A model generated the notes under the pieces. The model worked only from the letters and a program-made list of their open reading frames with translations. It was not told where the DNA came from and did not search any database. Made by a program: the position numbers and the translations under genes. A DNA stretch of 64,000 nt, taken from assembly GCA_009823395.1 (NCBI GenBank), contig CM020505.1, forward strand, positions 4,158,129 through 4,222,128, written 5' to 3'. How positions within the stretch are numbered: the stretch's first letter is position 1; every line of letters starts with the position of its first letter. This DNA comes from Thamnaconus septentrionalis (taxonomy: Eukaryota; Chordata; Actinopteri; Tetraodontiformes; Monacanthidae). Positions 13,901 to 25,979 of this stretch are shown in pieces.

Positions 13901-16900
13901 GTGTGTGTGTGCTCTCGCTGGGCCCAAGCTGTTGCTGACTTTTTACAAGACAAACAATGTTTTTTTTAGCTTTTCTATTTTCATAATTATTTTTTCACTG
14001 TAGAATACAAACGACAGTTTGTTTTAAATGTGAATTTCTCTTTTATTTAAAGGGATATCCCGATTTTTTTTTTTTTTTTAATGATGAGTAATTGCCAGTC
14101 CCAATATTTTTTCTTACTTTGACTAAACTGAATCCATTGGATTGAAACTTTTCTCTTGGTGCATTGCAAAATAAATTGGATTGTTTGCTTCAGTGATCAA
14201 TCGATATATAAATATAAAACAAATTAAATGAAATAAAAGATATCTATGTAAAATTGTGCTTATCCTTCCTCAAATAAACTTTATGAGTCAGCATTTTTTA
14301 ATCGAATTCAATAGGTTAATGTTGCATCACATTAAACAAAATCGACTCTCATAACAATGTCGACATTTATTAATTCTGATCACATACATCTGTTGCAGCG
14401 GTGCGCGGTCCCATACTGCTTCTCTCGCACACTGACGTCCTGTCGCCAATCTTGTCTCTGTGCAGGTCCTGCAGAAGCCCACAGCAGAGCTGAAACAGCA
14501 GCTGGCGGCCTGCTCCAAACGAGTGGCCGGCGCCGTCACCGAGCTCATCCAGACGGCCGAGGCCATGAAAGGTAGCGACTCACGCGCGCACACATACACA
14601 CACACACCTTTGACAGGGCTGCGTGCAGTCACCTTAACCTTGAAATACATAATGATCACTCTTACTTGTTCATCATTTATCCATTTACAATGCCCCCCAT
14701 CGCCAGTGGGCGACTTATCTGTAACTGCCTGTAACAAAAGTTGCCCCAATACAAAGCAGAAAGCCCTGCTAACGCCCCTGTCCTCCTCTCTTTGCTACAG
14801 ATGGAGGTAAGTTAGGATTGTTTTCTCTCCTGTGACTCATCTCACCGCGTTGTGAGCTGCTCGACACGTTCTCCCCTCGGCGCTAACATCGATTGACTTC
14901 ACGTCATTTCTTTAAGGCTTCTCGAGTGCAGCGAGTCGGCTCCGCCCACCCATCCTGCTTTTTTTTTATGTGCCACTTCATCACACATGTGAATCACTCC
15001 ATCTTTGTTGCAGTGATTGTCACTTGGCAGCCTCCATCAGCTATGCATGGGATGCTGTGCGTGTGCGCGTGTGTGTGTTTTGGTGTGTAATCACATTGAT
15101 TTTGTTGTCGCCGTCCTTGCTGTCGTCGTCGTCGTCGTCGTGGTGGGGCATGATCTTGGGAAGGAACCGTTTAGTTCAGTGCTTTGTGATGAAAGGTCTC
15201 TGGTGCCCTCCTCAGGGTCGGAGTGGGTGGACCCCGAGGATCCCACCGTGATTGCGGAGACGGAGCTGCTGGGGGCGGCGGCGTCCATCGAAGCGGCAGC
15301 CAAGAAGCTGGAGCAGCTCAAACCCCGAGCCAAGCCCAAGGTGGGTGTCAGGCAGCATGAGTGAACGCAGGCCGGTACCTCGGAGTAATGAGGGGAACAA
15401 CAAACGGTGCTGACGCTTGACCCCTGCCCAACGTGTGGTTAAAACACTATGTCAAGTTTTTCACCACACGCTGCTATCAAATAATAGCATTTTTAGACTG
15501 TAAACAGAGGGCTGATTAAATCATATTCTGGAAAGGGCCTTTGATAATCAGTCATGTGTGGCGACTGTAATGAGAAATAACGATTTGAACAGAGTTGTAA
15601 GATGAGATCTTTTTGAATTGAGTACAAGTTTTTATTCTATGAGGTCCTGAAATTAAGAATTGTGATGTGAAATTGTATAAATACAACATTTTATTTATAC
15701 AGTACTCTACTTATACAATACTTTTCAGGATTTAGCAACGTTTCTGCAACACATTTAGTAGTTTACAGTTGATGTGTCTCAGCTTGTTTTTTCACATCAT
15801 TGGTTGTACATTGTGCTTCAACACTTTACCTTTGAAAAAACACAGATACTGTATTAAATTTGTCCACTTCAACTTGTTAACCATCGTCGCTTTGGAGCTG
15901 AAGCTTCTTTTCTCTTTAACTTTCATCATTAAGTACGTCTAGGGACTGTGTGTCACACTTTCCTGTTGAGCAATCTCTCTGTGGTGTTCTGTGCTTCGAA
16001 GTTTTGCTTTACTGTTACTTGTCGGTGCAACTCCGCAGCAACAAAACCCTCCCTGTTTTGTGCCTTGCGTCTCGTCTCCTCCCCTGTTCCCCATATTCCC
16101 GCCTCACCTGAACGCTGACTCACCAATGGAGTCGCTTGGCTTGATCTTCCCCTGCCAATTAGAGACTCATGTTCTTGGTGACTCTAATGGAAAATCAAGA
16201 TGGACTTTTAACTTGGTGGCTGAGTTTCCTCCAAGCACACCAAAACTGCCCTTCAACACATTATTATATGCCTTATTCCATCCATCCATCCACCCATCAA
16301 TCCATCCATCCATCCACCCATCCACCCATCCACCCATCCACCCATCCATCCATCCACCCATCCATCCATCCACCCATCCATCCATCCATCCACCCATCCA
16401 TCAATCCACCCATCCATCCACCCATTCATCCATCCATCCATCCATCCATCCATCCATGTGTGCTGGCTCTTGCAAAGACCTGCCCCAGTTCACATCCTGT
16501 GGCTCCCAGTTAATCCCTTCACTCCCCTTAACTCGCCTGCCTCCACCAATGGAGGCCTTCTCTGCAGGGCTCTGTCTGATATGTTTGATATATTAGGTTG
16601 TTATTCAGTCCCAACTATATATCAAACATATTCCTACAGTGTCCCGCTCTGTCTACAGACTTGTGGTGTGAATGTGTTTGTGTACAAAATTGTGCGTGTG
16701 TGTACGTGTGTGTGTGTGTGTGGGAGACAGAGATTGGTTGCTTCTTTAGCTTTTATGATTTTACAATTTCTATTGGAATGAAAGTTTTTTTTCCCCGATC
16801 TCGAGAGAAGCCCAGCTTGGTTTCCTCGCGGCCGTCGTCGTGCTTTGGCCTGGAAGGATCAGCCCGTCTAACTCACGGCTCTTCTTTCTCCTCAGCAAGC

Positions 16901-19242
16901 GGACGAGACGCTGAACTTCGAGGAGCAGATCCTGGAGGCGGCCAAGTCCATCGCAGCAGCCACCAGCGCGTTGGTGAAATCGGCCTCGGCAGCCCAGAGA
17001 GAGCTGGTGGCTCAGGGCAAAGTGGGCCTCATTCCCGCCAACGCCGTGGACGACGGACAGTGGTCCCAGGGGCTCATCTCTGCTGTAGGTGTCAAACTAT
17101 AACAATTTGAATCGATAATAAATGTTCGTTGAGAACAGGGAAAGTCTTTTGTTGCACTCACACTGAATCTGGTAGAAGATGAGCGACAGCCTTTAGATGG
17201 ACGAGGACGGCAGAGATCACTGCCATTGGCTCAAATGCATTAAAACTTGATGCTGTGTGCCACAGCAAAATAGATACAAACTTTTGCAGTTTTCCAATAA
17301 TAATAGTCCAATAGGATACATCTAAATCTCAATTTAATTTGAATCCATTTATTTGATTTATTGTAACCAATTCAACATCACCATGACAACAACGGTCCAT
17401 CAGAACTCTGGGTTTTTTTCCCTCCTCTTATATTCTCCATCTGCCGTCTCCTGATTGCCTGATTTCATGTGAGTGCAGCATCTTGCTGCGCCCTTTAATA
17501 TTCTTCACTCTGACTGTAAAGAGCTGGCAGACACAACAGTAGCTGCTTTAAGCTCTGTTGTTTTCTCCCTAGTTTTACTGGCTCCTCTAAACAAACAACT
17601 GATGCGCGCATTAAAAATTCATGGCTGCTTCAGTGTAGAAGCTTCTCTACCTTCAACTTTAAGGCTTGTGTTTTTGTTGCAGTAAATCCATCTTATTTAT
17701 CTTTCTATTCACTACAGTTGTATTTTTCCGTTAGTATAATACCAACTTGGTGTTGATTCTTTCCATTCATCACTAATATGACTTTTATATTGTATTTTAA
17801 TTTGGTACCTTGAATTGACAGCCTTCAGCTTTGTTCTGGGTCTGCAGCCTCTCCTGTTTCGCTCGCGTGGCCCCACGTTGGGCAAAGTTTCCGGCTGATC
17901 GATGCGTCGTCTTTGTCCTTCCAGGCCCGTATGGTTGCGGCAGCGACCAGCAACCTGTGCGAGGCAGCCAACGCCTCGGTGCAGGGCCACGCCAGCGAGG
18001 AGAAGCTCATCTCTTCAGCCAAGCAGGTGGCGGCGTCCACCGCTCAGCTGCTGGTGGCCTGTAAGGTGAAGGCGGACCAGGACTCGGAGGCCATGAGGAG
18101 GCTGCAGGTGCAAACACAGACCAGCCCGCGTGCCCCTGTTTTATTAACCACGACTGAGGGGGGTTTTCCACTTTAAGTGACATGGTAGCTGGTGTTTCCC
18201 TGACATGCCGTGTTGCTCTTACAGATTGCAGGCAATGCGGTAAAGAAGGCGTCGGACAACCTGGTGCGCGCAGCTCAGAATGCAGCGTTTGACAAAGCTG
18301 ACGACGACAACGTGGTGGTGAAGACTAAGTTTGTGGGTGGAATCGCTCAGGTAAAATCTCATTCATTTCAAGATCTTGACGCATAATTTGCAATAAACTA
18401 ATGATACTCTTGGAGCAGCAAATAACACCCACTTCTTTGCGCATGCACTTTTGCTTTTAGTGCTTATTAAAAAAAATGCCTTTTGCAAACTTGACTTGAG
18501 CATTTTTTCTAACAGCGACATGTGTCTCCAACCTGTCACTAAATCATTTAGAAATGAGAAAAGTTGCTCCATTGGCGCTGAAATTTTTCTGGAAATTTGC
18601 CCTTTGTGACATCATACGTCACAACACTGATCCCTCACCCACGTTGGTCACAATGCCCTCAGTGGTTGTTGTGACCAATGTGTTTTTGTCACCTCCCAAA
18701 CCCTTGGAACATCCAACAAAGCCTCAGGTTTATAGAAAGCTAGAAATTCATGTTTTTGATGTGGGCTTCAAACAAAGGGCTAACAAAGGCCTCTGTCTTT
18801 CTGCCTTTTTGGATTATATTGGTCAAAGTGGAATTAGTCTGGAAAAGACAGGGATTTTCTTTTTCAACTTTGCAGTCATTAGTCCCGCTTCATTACATTG
18901 AGAAGTGTTCAGACTCTGTTCAGGTTATGCCATCAACTGAACTTTCTGACTTATAGTCTTGTCAACCAAACCTCGTCATCCCCTCACATTCACATTACTT
19001 ATTAATTATCTGAGTTTTAAATAAGAATGATGATCCTCTCTTTCTATCCGGACAGACGAGGTTTCTCCAAGATAAAAGATGAATTGGTGTGAATGAACTT
19101 CTCTCTGTGTTAGATCATCGCCGCCCAGGAGGAGATGCTGAGGAAGGAGAGGGAGCTGGAGGAGGCCAGGAAGAAGCTGGCGCAGATCAGACAGCAGCAG
19201 TACAAGTTTCTGCCCAGCGAGCTCCGCGAGGACAACAACTGA
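1..19242 (+). CDS. tln2: Talin-2, 3' half of gene (29 coding exons, 5' end outside window)
   Basis: Talin couples integrin tails to F-actin at adhesions; this part is the helical-bundle rod and C-terminal actin-binding end. Exons read from splice sites: 1-29, 130-327, 427-566, 1164-1257, 1358-1447, 1607-1729, 1870-2013, 2181-2342, 2554-2694, 2775-2956, 4541-4673, 5252-5353, 5612-5782, 5874-6020, 6939-7040, 7846-7965, 8652-8798, 9841-10007, 10802-10985, 11154-11279, 13084-13200, 13484-13669, 13780-13887, 14466-14571, 15216-15340, 16896-17084, 17925-18107, 18225-18350, 19114-19242. All junctions keep frame and give about 1,322 residues, from roughly rod bundle R6 to the stop. Protein landmarks include [52 protein letters not shown] and a terminal ELREDNN. 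The segment [17 protein letters not shown] fits talin-2; talin-1 has a different acidic stretch there. The mir190a host position and the tpm1 neighbour also support tln2. Family calls come from recalled vertebrate sequences, not a search. Confidence 0.96.
1087..1112. repeat. (CA)n microsatellite
   Basis: About 12 CA units in the tln2 intron before the exon at 1164. Confidence 0.95.
2367..2483. repeat. Imperfect (GAT)n microsatellite next to a tln2 exon
   Basis: About 115 bases of GAT/GGT/CAT triplets start 25 bases after the donor at 2343. If the intron is retained, the frame stays open and adds an Asp-rich acidic tail before a stop at 2508. Confidence 0.95.
2957..4540 (+). other. tln2: tln2 intron with a hAT-like repeat
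   Basis: 1.58 kb intron, donor GTTAGT and acceptor CTCCTCAG. Besides the element at about 3855-4231 it holds AT-rich sequence and an AATTC tandem run near 3411-3429. No other feature was seen. Confidence 0.6.
3855..4231. mobile_element. Degenerate non-autonomous hAT-type DNA transposon (MITE)
   Basis: The left end reads GGCAAACTTTTTGACTGG and the right end, on the other strand, CAGGTATGGGCAAACTATGG. Both resemble hAT terminal repeats of the CAGGGGTGGGCAAACT type. The 375-base interior has no transposase frame. Target-site duplications could not be confirmed, so the ends are approximate. Confidence 0.45.
4941..4974. repeat. (CA)n microsatellite
   Basis: About 16 CA units in the tln2 intron 4674-5251. 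Confidence 0.95.
6021..9840 (+). other. tln2: tln2 introns between small exons (6021-6938, 7041-7845, 7966-8651, 8799-9840)
   Basis: Four introns of 0.7 to 1.0 kb, all GT-AG, surround the exons at 6939, 7846 and 8652. Apart from poly-A and poly-T runs and the dispersed repeat near 9165-9275, I see no RNA gene, conserved block or reading frame in them. Confidence 0.6.
9165..9275. repeat. Fragment of a dispersed fish repeat (TTTATTGTCA...GAAATTTTG type)
   Basis: GGCTTTATTGTCAATACTACA followed by CAGAGCATTGAAATTTTGTTA and TTGGTGGCCCA resembles the 3' end of a short repeat seen all over teleost genomes. The family name cannot be assigned by eye. Confidence 0.4.
11280..13083 (+). other. tln2: tln2 intron of 1.8 kb without recognised features
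   Basis: The largest intron in this part of tln2. It holds a CTT run (about 11368-11393) and a TTTG run before the acceptor (13059-13080). No small RNA, repeat family or cryptic exon was recognised. Confidence 0.6.
14801..14806 (+). other. tln2: Candidate 6-nt in-frame microexon of tln2
   Basis: Six bases (ATGGAG) sit between a long pyrimidine tract ending in CTACAG and a consensus donor GTAAGT, inside the intron from 14572 to 15215. The preceding exon ends in phase 1 (AAA G) and the next starts GG TCG. Inclusion would therefore change Lys-Gly-Ser to Lys-Asp-Gly-Gly-Ser without shifting frame. A TGC lies just upstream of the acceptor, as in microexons dependent on the neuronal splicing factor SRRM4. 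The insert would fall at the hinge between rod bundles R12 and R13. The splice signals are seen directly; use of the exon is inference. Confidence 0.4.
16276..16457. repeat. (CCAT)n / (CATC)n tetranucleotide array
   Basis: About 180 bases of CATC units with CACC and CAAT variants, 106 bases upstream of the mir190a hairpin in the same tln2 intron. Confidence 0.97.
16563..16647 (+). ncRNA. mir190a: microRNA precursor mir190a (intronic in tln2)
   Basis: The hairpin closely matches the vertebrate mir-190a precursor as I recall it. The 5p arm is 16577-16598 with seed GATATGT, a loop of about 16 bases follows, and the 3p arm is 16615-16635 (begins CTATATATC, ends CATATTCCT). The arms pair over nearly their full length, and the flanks (TGCAGGGCTCTG upstream, ACAGTGTC downstream) also resemble the human precursor. 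It lies in the intron 15341-16895 of tln2 in sense orientation, the same host gene as human MIR190A. It is probably processed from the tln2 primary transcript, though an own promoter cannot be excluded. Confidence 0.95.
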
Positions 19243-22200
19243 TTCGACACTCTGCCGAGGGCGGAGCCACCGTCGTGAAGGGGGCGGGGCTGGGGCGTGT
19301 GTGTTTTGTAACCTGTGAAATTGTGTTGGCCCAGGTGGGACACCTGAACCCGAGTCAACAAAACCAATAACGTGTGCGGTCGTCCTCGCAGCGGCTACTC
19401 GCTTCTTATAAATACTACTGTTTGGGACTGACTACTCTCTGACAACATTAGGATTGTGCCGATTAGACTGAACAACTCGAGCAGAATGTGACGCGCTGGG
19501 TACAAACCGTGCAGCTCGTACGCACCCGTGTTTTTGCCCATAAGCTAAAGTTTCCTTTACTCGTTTGTTTTACACATCGCAGCACTAGTTCAACACTTCT
19601 AAGATGAAGAATTGATTGTATTGCCATTTTTTTTTTCCAGCGCGATGAAGCCTTTTCAACTGCAGCGCCGCTACAACAAGACAAATCAGTGCTCTGATGT
19701 GAATGTTGGCCTCTATGCTCATCTCAAGCACCTTAGAATCTGTTTAAGTCATGTGACAGTCTTTGAGTCAGTGGTCATTAGCTCTAATGTGAAGGAAGGT
19801 AAGAGGTTGGATTGCTTTTTGTTTGTTTTGTTTTATCAGACTTTGCTCTGGTTAACTTTACAGCAGTGATTTAGTGATTCTAACTTGACCATTTCAAACG
19901 CTCACAGTGATCTCCATATGCAAAAAACACATGGTTTTAAGGTCAAATGAGTTCTCTTTGTGAATTCTGAGCTCATGAATATACAGGAAGTGTCATCGGG
20001 TTGAGCCGAATTAGAATGCCATGCATTATTTTCCCATAAGAATGACTTTCCACACTGACATGACATATATTACCATAGAGGGAACATTAATTGTTATTTT
20101 TATTGAAGGGGTGGGGTTAAAGAAACAGAATTGGTCCTGCCTATGTGGGTTTCTTTTATTATTATTATTATTTTTTTTTGCTTACCTATCCCTCTTCAGT
20201 CACTTGTACACCTTTCTAACGTATTCAATAGTCCAATCATGATGCAATAACATGGATGGTGCTCTAGGGGGCAGCATTGATTTTCCCCTTCTGCCATTCA
20301 TACTATAAGTAATAATTTAGAGATAAAGGACATGGCTTTTGCAAATTAGGAATACCAACGGATGGAATGCAATACAGTGCAGCTCATTCAGTTTCTCTGA
20401 CCGGTTCCTGATTTTTTTCTTCCCCACTTTACCTTCAGTTTAGAATCTCGAAACAGGCATTGATTTTCTTTGCAATCACCTTTAATACCTTGAGGGACAG
20501 ACACAACTCCGAGAGGACCTCTGCACGAAGAGCCCAGTTGAACAGTCTAGGTTAAACAGATGCCCGCAGCCAGTGTCCTCCTCTCTCTGGACGCCCTTTG
20601 TGACATCACCCCCTTTTTGTGACTCTGTCGTCCTTCGCTGCGAGGCTGTGTTTTCGATATTTAACGTTGGTGTATCGTGTGATTTTTAGGTCGTGCTGTG
20701 AAAATGCATGGCTTTGTGCTGATGTGTCTGTCTGTACAGCGACACAGATCAACCCTTATGAACAGACAAGCCATCACTCTTTTCTCACTTCTCTCTCTCT
20801 CTCTCTCTCTCTCTCCTCAGTGTTTTTTTTTGTTTCTCTTAACAGCTGGGCCTGAATTGGGCCGTTGTATTTGGGTGGCGGCAGGGCAGAGAGGGGTTGA
20901 GTCTGGGGGGTGTGGGGGGTCCACTGCTCATCAGTCAAGTCTGTAGTGTTATTATTAGTGCCTTAGTCAATAGCCCATACAGTATGTCATCCATTTGACT
21001 GACATTGATCACTACAAGGTACCAGAAAAGCAATTTTATTTTGAAGGCGCAGAACAATGATTGTACTGTGTTTTTGTTTCTTTCTGACATGCTGTCCCAC
21101 TTAAGTGCTAAACCAAACACGTCCCTTCTATCTTTTCTATTCTACCCACTTCCCCTCTAAGTAAGGCCTTTTAGGGGATGACGGGGTGTGAAAAAAAAAA
21201 AAAAAAAAAAAAATTCCCGTCAGTCATAGAAATGTGTTGCTGTTCCACATGTACCGTCAGTGTATGTCGTGTTTTTATCAGCACATTTCTGGCCTGCTGT
21301 ACCACAGTGCTTCTACATCAGAACTGGGGGGTCCGACCTGCCGGCCGCCGTTCTGCTTGCGACGAAGTCACTGGAACTTTGCGGAATGGGCTTTTTAATT
21401 TTCATCTGCTCTTGAGCCTCCATGAGAGATGATATTTCTAAATATATGTCACCATTAAGATGTTGTGAAGCTCTTCAATAACCTGGAGTGAGTTGGAGTG
21501 TTCCCCAATGTTTTTCCCCTCCCTTTACAAATACAGATATGAAGTTACGACAGTGAAGATAAAGTGGTAACGTACGATATTAAAGATATTTATCTGGCCT
21601 CAATAAAACTATTTTTTGTATTCACTGAAAATAAAGCATTTCAATGTAACACCATGCTGAAATGTTTTCGTTTTGCCTGTATTTATTTGCTCCTGCGTGC
21701 ACAGATACAAATGTACAGTATTTTACACATCGCTGCTCTCATTGTGGTTGTGTCCTTTGATAAATACCACAAAATGTAAAATGAAATGCAATAACATACA
21801 TCCTTAAATGTATGTTTAATATATATGTGTGTATATATATATACACACACACATATATTTACATTATATATGTTTAAATGTGAACACATAAATATAAGCA
21901 CATAGTCACAATAACCAAACTAAATTAATTCATTGATGAAATGGATCCTTCAAAATTAAAAACTACTCTGCTCTGCTTCCAGAGATTTGCAAAACACCCT
22001 CTGTAACATAGTGCCAAGAAAAATGACTATTGGTGCGAGTCAGAGTCGCACTGTTCAGCAAGGCCTTTTGTTCAGGGCGGCAGGGATCCTCCCAAGGCAA
22101 ACTACTGCGCCTCTGTACCTTGATCCTGAGGGAGGAGATCTGAGTGTTCAGTGGATAAGTGATTTCCTTGTAGTGCCGGCGATGGCTCTGTTGTTTCACA

Positions 22201-22402
22201 AGGTTAGGTTGTGCGTGGGAAAGCCAATTTTCCTCAAAGTGTGTGAGCGTTCAGCACTGTCTTTGCCAGAAGACACGCTGAGGAAGTGGGCAGAACAGTG
22301 AAGATGGACTTGCTGCCTCCTTCACATAATTAATGAAGCAGCTGGTGCTTTGATTTCTTGTTTGCCGAGAAGATTTTTAGTCTTTCGTATGAGGAAAATA
22401 AA
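19243..22402 (+). other. tln2: tln2 3' UTR and candidate polyadenylation sites
   Basis: No exon follows the tln2 stop codon. AATAAA signals occur at 21602-21607, 21630-21635 (with a TGTTTTCG-type GU-rich stretch after it) and 22397-22402 (followed by TGTGTTTATTTTTTGG). The 3' UTR probably ends at one of these, giving a long UTR of 2.4 to 3.1 kb. Poly-A (about 21189-21213) and CT tracts lie inside it. Which site is used cannot be decided from sequence. Confidence 0.45.
20786..20818. repeat. (CT)n microsatellite
   Basis: CT run of about 14 units in the probable tln2 3' UTR. Confidence 0.9.
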
Positions 22403-25400
22403 ATGTGTTTATTTTTTGGATGAAATTATTTGTATTATAAAGCTAATGTGAACATGATTTTTTTTAGATTCATCTGAGTGAAAAGACAGACAAGACACCA
22501 GTCCCCCTAAAAAAAAATAAGACAAATGCTTTGAAAAATTAGTGATATAAAACAAAAATGTTCTCCCATAGTACTGAGTGTCACCTCCTTAACGTTCAAA
22601 TTTGATAATTTCCATTTTGTCATAGTTTAAAAATTAAATTGTGGCAGATTTGATTTTAAATGCAGACAGTTTTGCTCTGAAATGAAAAAACTTTTTATTT
22701 TTTGTGTGTATGCTAATCATTGATAGTCTCCTTAAAATAACATATTGTTTGCTCTGAGCATTAAAGCCTACACTTCAAGGTAACACTGTATATTAAAATT
22801 TCTATCCCTCTTAGATCTGAAATAGATAAAGACCTCATTCAAAACTATTGTTTCTTTTTTTCTTCTCTTTAAAAAAGTTGAAAGCATACACATTAGCCAC
22901 GGTTGGGTGACGACAACAACAACATTTAATTCACCGTGGGTATCTGATCCTTCTTGGCAGGACCTGTGCACCGATGGGATACAGAGTTCCAGTGAGTAAC
23001 AGAAGTAGGGGAAAACGTGTTTCTTTAAATGTCTATGTCAACTCAGTGTCAGGACAAGATGGTATTTCTGAGTCAGCACTAGACCTTAAGCTATATTGAG
23101 TCCATGCTATGGAGTGAGACCCGCACTAAATTCGTCCGGCACTAAAATTTGAGGCGCAATGTCAGTAACAGAGTCACAGCTGCTCTCAGTGCAGCTTTCA
23201 AACTTGGAACTTTTTGTTTCCTCAACATTACCCTCAAGGCTTTGGCTCTGTCTGTTTCCAGATACCATTAACTCACAACTCATTGACTGCTGAACATATT
23301 CCAGAATGTCCTGGCTCTGTCTTGGAAGCTCAACTTGTTAAATTAGCAGTCGCACAGCTGCGGGAGAGACACCAGGAGCCCTGGCCGAGAGGACAGTGGC
23401 ATTAAATTTAATGTGGACAAGCAGCTGACAGAGGACAGCTCACCCATTATTTTTATACCCTTTAATCTAATTATAATGTACTTAAAGCAAGAGTGGCTGC
23501 TGATGACCGGGTTGGGCTTCATTCTATGAGAGGTCCACATTAAGTTTCTCTCTCAATGAAAAAAGATTATAAAAATCACATGATTTGGTGGATGGTGGTT
23601 CAGGCCCGGGAACTAAAACACACTTTCACGCTGATATGTTATTTGACCTCACATGATGATCCTGATTAGTCTGAGTCACAGCAGATCCAGTTGGACTTGG
23701 TGGAAGCTGGTGAAGCAACGGCTTTACTCCCACTGAATACCTTCAACATTTGAGAAGGGGGTGAAAAATTCCTGCGAAGACACGAGCGCTGAAATCATCG
23801 CACCAGTGCCTCAGTGCGTCTCCGATGACCTGATCAACCATATCTGCGCTACACCAAGTTTACAAACAACTTAACATCCAGGTGTGATGATGCTGGTGTT
23901 TTGGTATCGACGATAAATATTGAATTTTACACATAATAACTGACGGTTGTATAGCAGCAAAATTGAATCAGAAAGGTTTTAAAACTTGCATATTGCTGTC
24001 AAAAGGCCACACACACTCCTCGATAATGATGTTTCGGAAAAAATATGGTCCGGAGAACAATCAAGGCATTTGAGAAGCAAGCAATTTTTCCACGTTTATT
24101 AATTGGCTAAGCAAAACATGAAATTAGTTTAAGTTTAGATACAGTGCAGACTGTAAATTGATGAATTTATTGGCTTTAACATTAAAACAAAACCTCATAA
24201 AAGGTTTTGAAGGATCGTAAATGTACCATTTTAAATATTCTACCTACACAACTCTTGAAAGCCATTTAAACATACTTTATTTTTATCAACAGTCACACCG
24301 CAGCACAATGTCTTTTGGTTCAAAAATATCATGCGTAATTTTCTGATGCCTTCAGTTGCAAGTTTTAATCTAGTTTCACGAGCATTCACTGGAAGTGTGT
24401 GACGCACTGATGTCCATCGTCTCTATGGGTCTGCGGTGTTAGGGTGACATACACGGCACCAGGAGCCCCTCTGATCTCGATGTATGAGTGGCATGCCTGG
24501 CTGGCTGGCTGCTCCACAAAATACATGACCAGATGACAACACAGTGACAGCTGAGTGCGTTAGGAAAAAAATGAAACTACACGGGATGGTTACCAGGACA
24601 TATCAGCAAAGACATTTCAATAACAGAACTAATGGTTACTTTTATGCTGAGAGTGGACCTCTAGGAACTGTGTACGTTTGATGCAAATGCTGATTTCTAT
24701 TACTCAAAATGATTCAGCCGTTAGGGTGATAAATTCAAAGGAAACAGAAAAAAGAGAGAAACGGTGAGAAGCTTTATCATTTGGGCAGCTGGTTTTCTTG
24801 TCTGTTTCCCCAACTTTCTGAATAAAGAAACCAAAATAGTGAAGGGACCTCCTGCGAAAGAGAGCAAGTGTCCATTTTTAAAGGCTCAGACCTGGTGGGA
24901 GGGACTCAGGGGGCCCTAGACTGAGAAAAACAGGTGTTCCTTGTAGGGTGGCAAGACACCAAAAATATGCACTCAACAAAACACAAGCAGGAACAGGGAC
25001 TAACTGGGACACGGATGATCTTGTTGAGCCAAACAGATTACGTTTACACCGCACCTTATTTTCATGTGTCGTGATTATCATTGTCTAGGCACCTTCTCCC
25101 GACCATGTAATTAATATGGTTGACAGTAAACTATTATTACTCAACCCGTCCCTGGCCGCAGCTTGGGTGTGCGACAGCTGCGCCTCTGCCAAAGCTCCCG
25201 TTTACTGTCACAGAGGCACTCAGAGTGCGTGTGGTAGCTGTTGAAATGCCTGCAGTGCTTCTGGATCCTCCACCACTCACACACTACTATGTCCACTCCA
25301 CATTCAAGATCCCACTCTCAGGCATGCGTTCGGCTCGGAGGGAAGCCGGACAAGCTTGATGATGTGTCTCTAAGGCTCTGATAGCTGCTCACACGCTGAA

Positions 25401-25979
25401 CTATGCCGTGAGGAGAGGTGATCCCATGCCGCCTAATATGATACCCCAGAGAGGAAAAGACTTTCACGGCGGGCTTATCCAATAACATGTGTGTGTTTTG
25501 TATGAATTGCACGGACGCATGAGGGGTCATTACAATTCATCAATGTGAAATGATACAATTTTGACACACAATAGTGTCTGTTTTTGTGCATTTTAAACTG
25601 GGAAATGATTGTCCAAATGGTTGACTTGACACTGGGTTACCTTCCTGGGCGGTAATTAGGTCATAATTGTCATCTTGTTCTTCACAAATAACCCTCTTCA
25701 GATGAGCTTCTTCACTTGACACTACACAATACATCCTACATGTCACTTGGAGGGTGCAAGAAACCGGAGTGGACGTCTTGGTGTCAGAGGGGGGCCGGAC
25801 CTCTTTGACGTCTGTGCCCCATGTATAGTCATAAAAGCGGTCAAATGTCGCGGAGGAGCGAATCACGGACGAGATGCCGAAAAAAATTCGTCTCCCGCGT
25901 TGGCAAGCAGCTGCAGTTGTTTCCAAAAAAGTATTGGGTATCCAGTAACTGCCCTGCCGAACTACATATTTGACTCAGT
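22403..25979. other. Intergenic spacer between tln2 and tpm1
   Basis: About 3.6 kb with no exon-like reading frame on either strand. It is AT-rich with simple A and T runs. No tRNA, known small RNA or clear transposon was recognised. It probably includes upstream control sequence for tpm1, but I could not pick out well-formed muscle elements (CArG or MEF2 sites). Confidence 0.5.

Larger units (their letters stand above)
15216..19242 (+). other. tln2: tln2 C-terminal actin-binding (THATCH / I-LWEQ) module and dimerisation helix
   Basis: The last five tln2 exons encode the R13 actin-binding bundle, starting near [18 protein letters not shown] and running to [13 protein letters not shown]. The final exon (19114-19242) encodes the dimerisation helix ([21 protein letters not shown], then IRQQQYKF). 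In talins this helix forms an antiparallel coiled coil needed for strong F-actin binding. All landmark stretches are intact with no frameshift. One small oddity is Ile instead of the usual Ala at the first residue of the exon starting at 18225 (IAGNAV where AAGNAV is expected). Confidence 0.9.

Noticed and set aside
14075..14135. ATGATGA and CTGA boxes in a tln2 intron, considered as a C/D snoRNA
   Set aside because: No terminal stem, poor spacing and no second box pair; probably chance in AT-rich DNA.
15991..16596. 201-codon open frame on the + strand and matching frames on the other strand
   Set aside because: It is produced by the CCAT tetranucleotide array, whose units contain no stop codon; the protein is a Ser-Ile-His-Pro repeat.
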